DNA of 64,000 nucleotides, from positions 1 to 64,000 of the forward strand of contig NZ_MSDF01000011.1 of NCBI RefSeq assembly GCF_002022275.1, written 5' to 3'. Position 1 is the stretch's first letter. Each line of letters starts with the position of its first letter. This document shows positions 18,653-27,337 of the stretch, in pieces. The notes under the pieces were generated by a model. That model saw only the letters and a program-made list of their open reading frames with translations. It ran no database searches and was not told the DNA's origin. Both the position numbers and the translations under genes were made by a program. The stretch is from Pseudomonas fluorescens. Its GTDB lineage: Bacteria > Pseudomonadota > Gammaproteobacteria > Pseudomonadales > Pseudomonadaceae.

Positions 18653-19711
18653 TTACCAGGGAAATTGGAGCTGTTCATTGCCGCTGCTGAGGTCGAGTAG
18701 CCTCACGCCAATGCCTAATAGCCGCACCGGTTTGCCCCCGCGATTAAACGCCTGCGTCAGCAGCTGTTGATAACTCTCCAGATCCCGCCCTGCCCCGGCC
18801 TGCTCCAACGTCGTCTGGGTAAAGTCATGAAACTTCACCTTCACAAACGGCTTGCCCGCGCGGTAACTGCTGTCGATGCGCGCCATGCGCCCGGCCAGGG
18901 TTTCCATCAGTTCCGGCAGTTTCGCCAAACAACTTGAAAGATCCGGCAGGTCCACGTCGTAGGTATTTTCCACACTGATCGATTGCCGACGGCTGTCGTT
19001 TTGCACTGGGCGGTCATCAATCCCACGGGCCAGGCTCCAAAGCCGCTCGCCAAAACTGCCGAATTCGCGCACCAGCGCCAGCTTGTTCCACTCACGCAGC
19101 TGCAGGCAGTCTTCAATACCCAGCCGCGCCAGCTTGTCTGCAGTCACTTTACCCACGCCGTGCAACTTGCTCACGCGCAGTTGGGAAACAAAATCTTCGA
19201 CCTGGTCCGGGGTAATCACAAACAGGCCGTTGGGTTTTTTCCAGTCACTGGCGATCTTGGCCAGGAACTTGTTTGGCGCCACACCTGCAGACACGGTGAT
19301 ATGCAGTTGGTTGGAAACACGGCGGCGGATGTCCTGAGCGATGCGCGTGGCACTGCCGCCAAAATGCGGGCTGTCCGAAACGTCGAGAAAAGCTTCGTCC
19401 AGCGACAGCGGCTCGATCAAATCGGTGTAATCGCGAAATATCGTCTGGATTTCTTTCGACGCTTCTTTATAGGCATCCATGCGCGGCTTGACGATGGTCA
19501 GGTCCGGGCACAGCTTCAAGGCGTGGCGCGATGACATGGCCGAGCGCACGCCATACGCCCGCGCTTCGTAGTTACAGGTGGCGATCACCCCGCGCCGATC
19601 CGCCGAACCACCCACCGCTAAAGGCTTTTGCGCCAGGCTCGGGTCATCACGCATCTCGATGGCGGCGTAGAAACAGTCACAGTCGACGTGGATGATTTTG
19701 CGCTGCGTCAT
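18653..19711 (-). CDS. dinB: DNA polymerase IV
   Basis: A 352-residue Y-family translesion polymerase. Catalytic acidic residues are D10 (IIHVDCDCFYAAIE) and D105/E106 (PLSLDEAFLDVSD). The helix-hairpin-helix motif HGVGKVTADKLARLGI and the little-finger domain (about 240-350) follow. It copies damaged DNA in the SOS response, with low fidelity. The ATG at 19711 matches the family start; a LexA box lies just upstream, so it is SOS controlled. Confidence 0.95.
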   Translation of the reverse strand: MTQRKIIHVDCDCFYAAIEMRDDPSLAQKPLAVGGSADRRGVIATCNYEARAYGVRSAMSSRHALKLCPDLTIVKPRMDAYKEASKEIQTIFRDYTDLIEPLSLDEAFLDVSDSPHFGGSATRIAQDIRRRVSNQLHITVSAGVAPNKFLAKIASDWKKPNGLFVITPDQVEDFVSQLRVSKLHGVGKVTADKLARLGIEDCLQLREWNKLALVREFGSFGERLWSLARGIDDRPVQNDSRRQSISVENTYDVDLPDLSSCLAKLPELMETLAGRMARIDSSYRAGKPFVKVKFHDFTQTTLEQAGAGRDLESYQQLLTQAFNRGGKPVRLLGIGVRLLDLSSGNEQLQFPW

Positions 19712-19758
19712 ATAAACAGAGGGTGTAAACCAACGGACGGCCAGTATCGCATTCACCC

Positions 19759-19774
19759 CTGTATATAGCACCAG
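19759..19774 (-). promoter_or_regulatory. LexA (SOS) box of dinB
   Basis: CTGTATATAGCACCAG has the CTG-N10-CAG form of LexA operators and lies 48 bp before the dinB start. Confidence 0.85.
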
Positions 19775-19780
19775 TAGTTT

Positions 19781-19950
19781 GAATCTTCCGCGTAAGCGGT
19801 AGGAAGATTCAGCGATGAATTTATTTTCTCAATCGAAATTGGCATCCCGATAGAGCTGAAACCCTCGGCCCGACTGGCTCGGCGCTCTTTTCAAGCCAAC
19901 CTTGGAGAGCTAACCAATTGAACCACAAGCGCTTTTCTTCAATTCACAGG
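19781..19950. other. Intergenic stretch with one hairpin, otherwise unassigned
   Basis: GAATCTTCC (19781-19789) and GGAAGATTC (19802-19810) are a perfect 9-bp inverted repeat with an inner CCGC/GCGG stem. It has no T-run on the minus strand. The rest, up to the tRNA promoter, shows no gene I can support. Confidence 0.5.
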
Positions 19951-19978
19951 TTGACACACCTGCGTTCCTCTGTAGAAT
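19951..19978 (+). promoter_or_regulatory. Promoter of the first tRNA-fMet gene
   Basis: TTGACA (19951-19956) and TAGAAT (19973-19978) with a 16-bp spacer, 13 bp ahead of the tRNA. Confidence 0.85.
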
Positions 19979-19991
19979 GCCGACACACAGA

Positions 19992-20068
<77 letters not shown>

Positions 20069-20074
20069 AACATC

Positions 20075-20106
20075 AAAAAAGGCTACTCTAAAGAGTGGCC
20101 TTTTTT
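20075..20106 (+). terminator. Terminator after tRNA-fMet copy 1
   Basis: AAAAAAGGCTACTCT pairs with AGAGTGGCCTTTTTT. Confidence 0.9.
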
Positions 20107-20234
20107 GTGCGCCTCTGTTTTACCTTTGTACAAAATTGTAAGACAAAAAAATCTTTGCCCGTCGCGCACTTACTGCATGCGGGTCACGCAAAGCGGCTAT
20201 TTCACACTTATTTGACCCATCAGCTTATTAACGG

Positions 20235-20262
20235 TTGACACCTCGCCGCTGGACTGTAGAAT
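20235..20262 (+). promoter_or_regulatory. Promoter of the second tRNA-fMet gene
   Basis: TTGACA (20235-20240) and TAGAAT (20257-20262) with a 16-bp spacer, the same arrangement as copy 1. Confidence 0.85.
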
Positions 20263-20274
20263 GCCGCCCACAGA

Positions 20275-20351
<77 letters not shown>

Positions 20352-20357
20352 AACATC

Positions 20358-20389
20358 AAAAAAGGCTACTCGAAAGAGTGGCCTTTTTT
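20358..20389 (+). terminator. Terminator after tRNA-fMet copy 2
   Basis: AAAAAAGGCTACTC pairs with GAGTGGCCTTTTTT; near-identical to the first terminator. The stretch from here to 20630 shows no other feature than the mprF leader. Confidence 0.9.
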
Positions 20390-20630
20390 GTATCCGGTAA
20401 AAAAGTTCTTCTGAAACAATGACATGGCATCTTTCATGAAACCGTACACGGTTTGTAGAGTCCATCTCATTGCAAGCTATGCTCAATGCTCAAGCGCTAC
20501 CCTCTACGACCAATGGCCGCAGTCGCCGCACCCGGCGATACGCGTTAATATTTGTAATTATTTTGTCCATAGGGATTGGTAACTTGGCTGGATACCTCCA
20601 TCCTGTCGCGCACAATCCACGAGGTGATTG

Positions 20631-23273
20631 ATGCGCGCCAACTCGTCTGAACCACAAGACACCGTTACAGCAGAACAACCGATCACTCCCACCCGTTTGC
20701 GTTGGCTGGATCTGTTGAGCAAATACCGTCAGCCAATCGGGCTGGCCGTTACCCTGTTGCTGTTCGCAATCGCCCTGATCGCCTGCCGACACCTGTTGCT
20801 GGAACTGGACCTTTACGCCCTCCACGACTCGATCCTGGAAGTGCCCAAGCCTGCCCTGCTCGGCGCATTCGGCGCAGCGGTCGCCGGTTTTATCATTCTG
20901 TTGGGCTATGAGTTCTCCGGCGCGCGCTACGCCGGGGTGAAACTGCCGGCCAAAACCCTGGCCATGGGCGGTTTCACAGCCTTCGCCATCGGCAACGCGA
21001 TTGGCTTGTCGATGCTGTCGGGCGGTTCAGTGCGCTACCGTTTATATGCACGCCATGGCATCGGCGCTTCGGAAGTGGCCCACATGACCGTGTTTGCCAG
21101 CCTGGCGCTCGGCACTGCCCTGCCGCCGCTGGCCGCATTGGCCACGCTGAGTAACTTGCCGGCCGCCTCCACCTATTTGCATCTGTCCCAGGGTTTGCTT
21201 GGCGGCATTGCTGGCGCAGTGCTGCTGTTGTCGATCGCGCTGTGCATCGGCATTTATCGCCGTCGCCTGCCGGATCAGCCTTACCCGGACAACCTGCTGG
21301 TCAAGGCCGGGCGCCGTACGTTGCGCTTGCCTGGCCGACGCCTGACCTTCCTGCAATTGATCATCACTGCACTGGACGTCGCCGCTGCCGCCACCGTCCT
21401 TTATATGCTGCTGCCGGAAGCGCCACCGTTCGGCCCGTTCCTGCTGGTGTACCTGCTGGCTTTGGCCGCCGGTGTACTCAGCCATGTGCCGGGTGGCGTC
21501 GGTGTGTTCGAAGCGATCCTGCTCGCCGCATTCGCCGATAAACTCGGCGCCGCGCCATTGGCTGCCGCCCTGTTGCTGTACCGGATGATCTACGTGGTGC
21601 TGCCGCTGTTGATCGCCTGCGTGTTCCTGCTGGTCAACGAGGCCCAGCGCTTGTTCCAGACCCAGCAGAGCCTGCGGGTCGCCTCGGGCCTGGCAGCGCC
21701 GGTACTGGCCGTACTGGTTTTTTTGTCCGGCGTGGTCCTGCTGTTTTCCGGCGCCACGCCGGAGATCGATTCACGCCTGGAAAACATCGGCTTCCTGATT
21801 CCCCACCGCCTGATTGATGCCTCGCACTTTGGTGCCAGCCTGATCGGCGTGCTGTGCTTGCTGCTCGCTCAGGGCTTGCGTCGACGTCTGTCGGCGGCCT
21901 GGATGCTGACCATGGTGCTGCTGCTGACCGGCGCCCTGCTTTCGCTGCTTAAAGGCTTCGACTGGGAAGAAGCCAGCCTGATGATCATGACCGCGGTGCT
22001 GCTGGCGATCTTCCGTCGCTCGTTCTACCGCGCCAGCCGCCTGACCGAACTGCCCTTCTCGCCGCTGTACCTGGTGGCCAGCGTGTGCGTACTGGGTGCG
22101 TCGATCTGGCTGCTGCTGTTTGCCTATCAAGACGTGCCCTACAGTCATCAACTATGGTGGCAGTTCACCCTCGACGCCAACGCCCCGCGTGGCCTGCGCT
22201 CGTTGCTGGGCGCCGCAGTATTGCTGGTGATCGTCTCGCTGACCTGGCTGCTGCGCACCGCGCGCCCGATCATTCACCTGCCGACCCCGGATGAACTGGA
22301 GCGCGCCACCAAGATCCTGATGGCCTCCTCCCAACCTGACGGCGGCCTGGCACTGACCGGTGACAAGGCGCTGCTGTTCCACCCCAACGACGAAGCCTTC
22401 CTGATGTACGCCCGCCGTGGGCGCAGCCTGGTGGCCTTGTACGACCCGATCGGCCCGACCCAACCGCGCGCCGAGATGATCTGGCAGTTCCGTGACCTGT
22501 GCGACATCCATCACGCCCGCCCGGTGTTCTACCAGGTACGCGCCGAGAACCTGCCGTACTACATGGACATCGGCCTGACCGCGATCAAACTGGGCGAAGA
22601 AGCCCGCGTGGACCTCAAACGCTTTGACCTGGAAGCCAAGGGCAAAGAGATGAAGGATTTGCGCTACACCTGGAACCGTGGCACCCGGGACGGCCTGTCC
22701 CTGGAGATCTTCGAACCGGGCCATGCGCCGATGGATGAATTAAAAGTCATCTCCGACGCCTGGCTGACCGGCAAGAATGTGCGGGAAAAGGGCTTCTCCC
22801 TGGGACGTTTCAGCGACGACTACCTCAAGCACTTTCGCATTGCGATTATTCGCTTCGAAGGGCGCCCGGTGGCCTTCGCCAACCTGCTCGAGACCTACAA
22901 CCACGACCTGGCCAGTCTCGACCTGATGCGTGCGCACCCGGACGCGCCGAAGCTGACCATGGAATTCATGATGGTTGGCCTGATTCAACATTATAAGAAC
23001 CATGATTACGCCCGCTTCAGCCTCGGCATGGTGCCGTTGTCGGGCTTGCAACCACGCCGTGGTGCCCCGCTGACCCAACGTTTGGGCTCAATGGTGTTCC
23101 GCCGTGGCGAGCAACTGTATAACTTCCAAGGTTTGCGCCGCTTCAAAGACAAGTTCCAGCCTGACTGGGAACCCCGTTATATGGCCGTGCCCGCAGGACT
23201 TGATCCGCTGGTGGCACTGGCCGACACCGCTGCCCTGATCGCAGGCGGCTTGACTGGATTGGTGAAACGCTGA
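20631..23273 (+). CDS. mprF: Aminoacyl-phosphatidylglycerol synthase/flippase MprF
   Basis: An 880-residue inner-membrane protein. The N-terminal part (about 20-530) has some 14 hydrophobic segments forming the flippase, including the family stretch LSGGSVRYRLYARHGI. The C-terminal part (about 550-860) is the cytoplasmic GNAT-fold transferase (MYARRGRSLVALYDPIGP, GRPVAFANLLE, ARFSLGMVPLSGL). It transfers an amino acid from charged tRNA to phosphatidylglycerol and flips the product, lowering surface charge. The P. aeruginosa enzyme uses alanine; the specificity cannot be read here. GAGGTGAT precedes the ATG at 20631. The stop overlaps the next gene by one base. Confidence 0.93.
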   Translation: MRANSSEPQDTVTAEQPITPTRLRWLDLLSKYRQPIGLAVTLLLFAIALIACRHLLLELDLYALHDSILEVPKPALLGAFGAAVAGFIILLGYEFSGARYAGVKLPAKTLAMGGFTAFAIGNAIGLSMLSGGSVRYRLYARHGIGASEVAHMTVFASLALGTALPPLAALATLSNLPAASTYLHLSQGLLGGIAGAVLLLSIALCIGIYRRRLPDQPYPDNLLVKAGRRTLRLPGRRLTFLQLIITALDVAAAATVLYMLLPEAPPFGPFLLVYLLALAAGVLSHVPGGVGVFEAILLAAFADKLGAAPLAAALLLYRMIYVVLPLLIACVFLLVNEAQRLFQTQQSLRVASGLAAPVLAVLVFLSGVVLLFSGATPEIDSRLENIGFLIPHRLIDASHFGASLIGVLCLLLAQGLRRRLSAAWMLTMVLLLTGALLSLLKGFDWEEASLMIMTAVLLAIFRRSFYRASRLTELPFSPLYLVASVCVLGASIWLLLFAYQDVPYSHQLWWQFTLDANAPRGLRSLLGAAVLLVIVSLTWLLRTARPIIHLPTPDELERATKILMASSQPDGGLALTGDKALLFHPNDEAFLMYARRGRSLVALYDPIGPTQPRAEMIWQFRDLCDIHHARPVFYQVRAENLPYYMDIGLTAIKLGEEARVDLKRFDLEAKGKEMKDLRYTWNRGTRDGLSLEIFEPGHAPMDELKVISDAWLTGKNVREKGFSLGRFSDDYLKHFRIAIIRFEGRPVAFANLLETYNHDLASLDLMRAHPDAPKLTMEFMMVGLIQHYKNHDYARFSLGMVPLSGLQPRRGAPLTQRLGSMVFRRGEQLYNFQGLRRFKDKFQPDWEPRYMAVPAGLDPLVALADTAALIAGGLTGLVKR

Positions 23274-24559
23274 TGATTCGACGCTCCTGGCGGTATGTAT
23301 TGGCCGTTGTAGTGCTGCTCGCGCTGATCGCGGGCGCTGGCTTCTGGTACTGGAACCGCCCTGCCCCGCAGCCGACCCTGGAGCAATTGCCCCAGGCCGA
23401 CGGCTCGGTGATGACCCGTGTAACGCCGAACGGCTCGGCAAAAGCCCGCGTGGCCGTCGCCGTGCTGGCCGACGAAACCCTGACCGACAGCCAACTGATT
23501 GCCTTGAGCCAGGGCGGCTCGGCGCAAATCGTTCAAGTGATCCTGCCAAAGGACGACTGCAAGCTGCAGGAACAAGCGCTGCAAAGCGCTCTGGCCCAGC
23601 TTAAAGGCCCGGCGACCCTGGTCAGCGGCATCGGCCCGGGTGCAAGTCTGGCCTGGCGCTGGTTGGCAGCACAGAACGACGACAAGGCCAACGCCATCTC
23701 CGTCGGCTTCGCCATGACGCAGGAAGGGTGTAAGGACCCCCTGCCGAAAACGTCCGCACACGGCAATTGGCTGGTGGCATGGAACGACAACCCTGACGAT
23801 GATGCCGCCAGCTTCGTACGCGATACCCCGCGTGCAACCACCAGCATCAGCGATTACGACATTCACTACCCGCAAGTGCTGAACAACGAGCTGCGCAAGC
23901 AGCTGGTCGGTTCGGACAACGGCGGCCTGGCGATTCCAGTAGTGGAAGTTCCTGCTGGCCAAGCCAAGGACACCGTCACCCTGTTCCTCTCCGGTGATGG
24001 CGGCTGGCGCGACCTGGACCGCGACGTGGCCGGTGAAATGGCCAAGATCGGTTACCCGGTCGTCGGTATCGACACCTTGCGCTACTACTGGCAGCACAAG
24101 ACCCCGGAACAAAGCGCCAAGGACCTCACCGAGCTGATGCAGCACTACCGGCAGAAATGGGGCACCAAACGCTTCGTGCTGACCGGTTACTCGTTCGGTG
24201 CCGACGTACTGCCTGCCATCTACAACCGCCTGCCGGAAAACGAACAGCAGCGCGTCGACGCAATCATCCTGCTGGCGTTCGCTCGTACCGGCAGCTTTGA
24301 GATCGAAGTGGAAGGCTGGCTGGGCAACGCGGGTAAAGAAGCCGCCACCGGCCCGGAAATGGCCAAGCTGCCGGCTGACAAAGTGGTGTGCATCTATGGC
24401 GCCGAAGAAGTCGACGAGAGTGGCTGTACCGACAAGACCGCCGTCGGTGAAGCGGTGAAGTTGCCTGGCGGGCACCACTTTGATGAGAACTACCCGGCGC
24501 TGGCTCAGCGGTTGGTGGACATCATCGTGAAGCATCAGGCCAAGGATAAAGCCGAGTAA
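23273..24559 (+). CDS. AcvB/VirJ-type periplasmic aminoacyl-phosphatidylglycerol hydrolase
   Basis: A 428-residue protein with an N-terminal membrane anchor or uncleaved signal (YVLAVVVLLALIAGAGFWYW). Residues about 225-425 are an alpha/beta hydrolase: FLSGDGGWRDLDR, then the nucleophile elbow GYSFGADVLP (S307) and a late histidine in LPGGHHFDENY. The P. aeruginosa homologue in the same position removes alanine from alanyl-phosphatidylglycerol, and Agrobacterium AcvB acts on lysyl-phosphatidylglycerol. The one-base TGATG overlap with mprF couples synthesis of the lipid-modifying and lipid-restoring enzymes. Confidence 0.88.
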   Translation: MIRRSWRYVLAVVVLLALIAGAGFWYWNRPAPQPTLEQLPQADGSVMTRVTPNGSAKARVAVAVLADETLTDSQLIALSQGGSAQIVQVILPKDDCKLQEQALQSALAQLKGPATLVSGIGPGASLAWRWLAAQNDDKANAISVGFAMTQEGCKDPLPKTSAHGNWLVAWNDNPDDDAASFVRDTPRATTSISDYDIHYPQVLNNELRKQLVGSDNGGLAIPVVEVPAGQAKDTVTLFLSGDGGWRDLDRDVAGEMAKIGYPVVGIDTLRYYWQHKTPEQSAKDLTELMQHYRQKWGTKRFVLTGYSFGADVLPAIYNRLPENEQQRVDAIILLAFARTGSFEIEVEGWLGNAGKEAATGPEMAKLPADKVVCIYGAEEVDESGCTDKTAVGEAVKLPGGHHFDENYPALAQRLVDIIVKHQAKDKAE

Positions 24560-24587
24560 TCTCCACCGCTGTGGCGAACGGGCTTCC

Positions 24588-24718
24588 GTGGCGAGCGGGC
24601 TTGCCCGCGTTGGGCTGCGAAGCAGCCCTAAAACCAGACGCCGCATTCTGCCTGACAGAATGCGGCGTTTTTTATTGGGGCGGCTTCGCCACCCAACGCG
24701 GGCAAGCCCGCTCGCCAC
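24588..24718. repeat. REP doublet, GIII-type, with a terminator in its spacer
   Basis: GTGGCGAGCGGGCTTGCCCG and its inverted copy flank about 90 bp. A truncated extra copy (GTGGCGAACGGGCTTCC, 24571-24587) abuts the left end and a solitary GI-type half (CAAGCCAGCTCCCACA, 24721-24736) the right end, showing repeated insertion or rearrangement here. Confidence 0.9.
24639..24673 (+). terminator. Intrinsic terminator of mprF-acvB
   Basis: CGCCGCATTCTG (24639-24650) pairs perfectly with CAGAATGCGGCG (24656-24667) over a 5-nt loop, followed by TTTTTT. It lies inside the REP spacer. Confidence 0.92.
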
Positions 24719-24761
24719 AACAAGCCAGCTCCCACATTTGTTTTTGCGGTGCCAACAAGAT

Positions 24762-26471
24762 CTAGCGCGGTTCGATGTGCGCAATCATCAACTGCACGGT
24801 TTCATTGCCACGAAACTCGTTCACATCCAGCTTGTAGGCCAATTCCACCCACTTCACCGTCGGGTTTGGCCACACCTCGCGGTCCACGCCAAACGCAATG
24901 CCATCGAGCTTCACAGCCCCGCATTCGCTCTTGAGCACCACCTTCAGGTGCCGCTCCCCTACCACCCGCTGCTCCACCAACTGAAACACACCGTGAAACA
25001 ACGGCTCGGGAAAGTGTTGCCCCCAAGGCCCGGCATGCCGCAATGCGCGCGCCAGCTCCAGGTGAAACTCTTCCACCGCCAGCGTGCCATCGGACAGCAG
25101 CCGGCCGGTCAGGTCTTCTTCACGCAGTTGCCGACGCACCTCAGCATCAAAGGCTTCGGCAAACAGCGGGAAATTTTCCTCAGGCAATGTAAGGCCTGCC
25201 GCCATGGCGTGACCGCCGTACTTGGCGATCAGGTTGGGATGCTGGCTCGCGACCACTGCCAGCGCATCACGGATGTGAAACCCTTGCACAGAGCGCCCTG
25301 AGCCCTTGAGCAGGCCATCACCGGCGTCGGCGAAGGCGATGGTCGGGCGGAAATAGCGCTCTTTCATGCGCGACGCAAGAATACCGATCACGCCCTGGTG
25401 CCATTCCGGGTCGAACAGACACAAACCATACGGCATTGACTCCACCGGCAAGTCCTTGAGCTGGGCGAGCGCCTCGCGCTGCATGCCTTGCTCGATGGAT
25501 TTGCGGTCCTGGTTCATGCCGTCCAACTGCGCTGCCATTTCCCGCGCGGCGGCAACGTCGGTGGTGAGCAGGCACTCAATGCCCAGGCTCATGTCATCCA
25601 GACGCCCGGCGGCATTCAGCCGTGGACCGAGGATAAAACCCAGGTCGGTGGAGGTAATGCGCGAGGCATCGCGCTTGGCGACGTCGAGGATCGCCTTGAT
25701 CCCCGGCCGCGCACGCCCGGCGCGAATGCGCTCCAGGCCTTGATGCACCAGGATGCGGTTGTTGGCGTCCAGCGGCACCACGTCGGCGACGCTGCCAAGG
25801 GCAACCAGGTCAAGCAGCTCGCCGATGTTCGGCTGCGGTGTGTTGGCGTACCAGCCGAGGCTGCGTAAACGCGCGCGCAAGGCCATCAGCACGTAAAAGA
25901 TCACGCCCACGCCGGCCAGCGCCTTGCTCGGGAACTCGCAGCCTGGCTGGTTCGGGTTGACGATGGCGTCTGCCGCCGGCAACTCGTCGCCCGGCAAGTG
26001 GTGGTCGGTGACCAAGACTTGCAGCCCCGCCGCTTTCGCCGCCGCCACGCCTTCGACGCTGGAGATGCCGTTGTCCACGGTGATCAGCAACTGCGGCGCG
26101 CGCTGCAGCGCCACAGCGACGATTTCCGGGGTCAGGCCGTAGCCGTATTCGAAGCGGTTGGGCACTAGATAGTCGACATGTGCTGCACCGAGCAAGCGCA
26201 GGCCCAACGTGCCCACCGTGCTGGCTGTGGCGCCATCGGCGTCAAAGTCGCCCACGATCAGAATGCGTTGGCGCTGTTCCAGGGCCGTCACCAGTAAATC
26301 CACCGCTGCATCGATGCCTTTAAGCTGCTGATAAGGAATCAACCGCGCCAGGCTTTTGTCCAGCTCGGCTTCGGACTGCACCCCGCGTGCGGCGTAGAGA
26401 CGGGTCAGCAGCGGTGGCAATTCACCGAGAAACGGCAGGACAGCAGGCAACGGGCGGGGATCGATACGCAT
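24762..26471 (-). CDS. recJ: Single-stranded-DNA-specific exonuclease RecJ
   Basis: A 569-residue DHH-family 5'-3' exonuclease acting in recombination, mismatch and base-excision repair. Metal-binding motifs are VGDFDADGATAS (about residues 73-84), LITVDNGISS, and the DHH motif LVTDHHLPGDEL. The DHHA1 domain has the glycine-rich KYGGHAMAAGLTL near residue 425, and the last 110 residues form the OB fold. The length matches the family (about 570). It is transcribed alone between two REP doublets. Confidence 0.95.
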   Translation of the reverse strand: MRIDPRPLPAVLPFLGELPPLLTRLYAARGVQSEAELDKSLARLIPYQQLKGIDAAVDLLVTALEQRQRILIVGDFDADGATASTVGTLGLRLLGAAHVDYLVPNRFEYGYGLTPEIVAVALQRAPQLLITVDNGISSVEGVAAAKAAGLQVLVTDHHLPGDELPAADAIVNPNQPGCEFPSKALAGVGVIFYVLMALRARLRSLGWYANTPQPNIGELLDLVALGSVADVVPLDANNRILVHQGLERIRAGRARPGIKAILDVAKRDASRITSTDLGFILGPRLNAAGRLDDMSLGIECLLTTDVAAAREMAAQLDGMNQDRKSIEQGMQREALAQLKDLPVESMPYGLCLFDPEWHQGVIGILASRMKERYFRPTIAFADAGDGLLKGSGRSVQGFHIRDALAVVASQHPNLIAKYGGHAMAAGLTLPEENFPLFAEAFDAEVRRQLREEDLTGRLLSDGTLAVEEFHLELARALRHAGPWGQHFPEPLFHGVFQLVEQRVVGERHLKVVLKSECGAVKLDGIAFGVDREVWPNPTVKWVELAYKLDVNEFRGNETVQLMIAHIEPR

Positions 26472-26538
26472 GGGGTGACGGAAGCTTCTCTTCTGATAAA
26501 ACGGTTAAACAGCAATTCTGAACACAACACAGATCAAC

Positions 26539-26627
26539 TGTGGGAGCTGGCTTGCCTGCGATAGCGGTGGGTCAGGTGGCACATCTGCTGCTGATACACC
26601 GCTATCGCAGGCAAGCCAGCTCCCACA
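26539..26627. repeat. REP doublet, GI-type
   Basis: TGTGGGAGCTGGCTTGCCTG with its inverted copy, between recJ and yaeQ. Confidence 0.93.
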
Positions 26628-26646
26628 AAAGCCCGCTTAAGCAGGG

Positions 26647-27189
26647 TTAATCGCGTTCGCCGACCAGCCATTCCAGCTGCACTTCATGCTGGCCACGGTC
26701 GTCGGTCACGAAAATCGTGCCTTCACTGATCATCACGTCCCACTTGATCACGCGGGGCATGTCCTTGGCCAGGGTCTCGAGGACTTCCTGCGGCACAGCG
26801 GCGATGTGAACGTTTTTCAGGTTCTTCGCCACCGGCACCACCTTGCCTTCCCACACACGCAAGCTGCCGTAGGCCAGCAGGCTGGTGCGCTCGGTGCGGC
26901 GCGAACACCAGGTGAGGCGGTCGGCGTCGGGCTGGCCGACTTCGATCCAGTGCAAAACCCGGTCATCCAGGCTTTTTTCCCACAGGGCTGGTTCGTCTAC
27001 ATCTGACAGACCACGCCCGAACGCCAGTTGCTCGTTGTAAAACAGGGCGTAGGCCAGCAGGCGCACGGTCATGCGCTCTTCGGTTTCCGAAGGGTGGCGA
27101 GCGATGGTCTGTTTAACGCTCTCGTACACCGAACGATCGAGGTCGGTGAGGTTGAGTTCGAACTTGTAGGTCGTGGACGGCTGGGCCAT
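26647..27189 (-). CDS. yaeQ: YaeQ family protein
   Basis: A 180-residue cytoplasmic protein of the YaeQ family, whose fold resembles PD-(D/E)XK nucleases. Seen are the conserved start TYKFELNLTDLDRSVYE, the ETEERMTVRLLAYALFY helix, GLSDVDEPALWEKSLD, and HWIEVGQPDADRL with acidic and Q residues of the presumed active site. E. coli and Salmonella members were linked to transcription anti-termination in suppressor screens; the biochemical role is not known. It is divergent from the CoA-transferase gene. Confidence 0.9.
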   Translation of the reverse strand: MAQPSTTYKFELNLTDLDRSVYESVKQTIARHPSETEERMTVRLLAYALFYNEQLAFGRGLSDVDEPALWEKSLDDRVLHWIEVGQPDADRLTWCSRRTERTSLLAYGSLRVWEGKVVPVAKNLKNVHIAAVPQEVLETLAKDMPRVIKWDVMISEGTIFVTDDRGQHEVQLEWLVGERD

Positions 27190-27337
27190 GAACGGGCTTC
27201 TAGAGACAGGGAAAGGCGGCCAGTCTAACCGATGGTGAGGTCATTCAACGAATACTGCGCTGCATCATCCTTATCCCTGCGCTGCTCGCCTATGTTAAAA
27301 GGCATCACACCACCGCACCTGCTTGCCAAGGATCCTC

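Noticed and set aside
19870..19940. Possible decayed tRNA on the minus strand (GTGGTTCAATTGGTTAGCTC)
   Set aside because: Only a D-arm-like stretch is visible. I could not find a paired acceptor or anticodon stem, so it is not reported as a tRNA relic.
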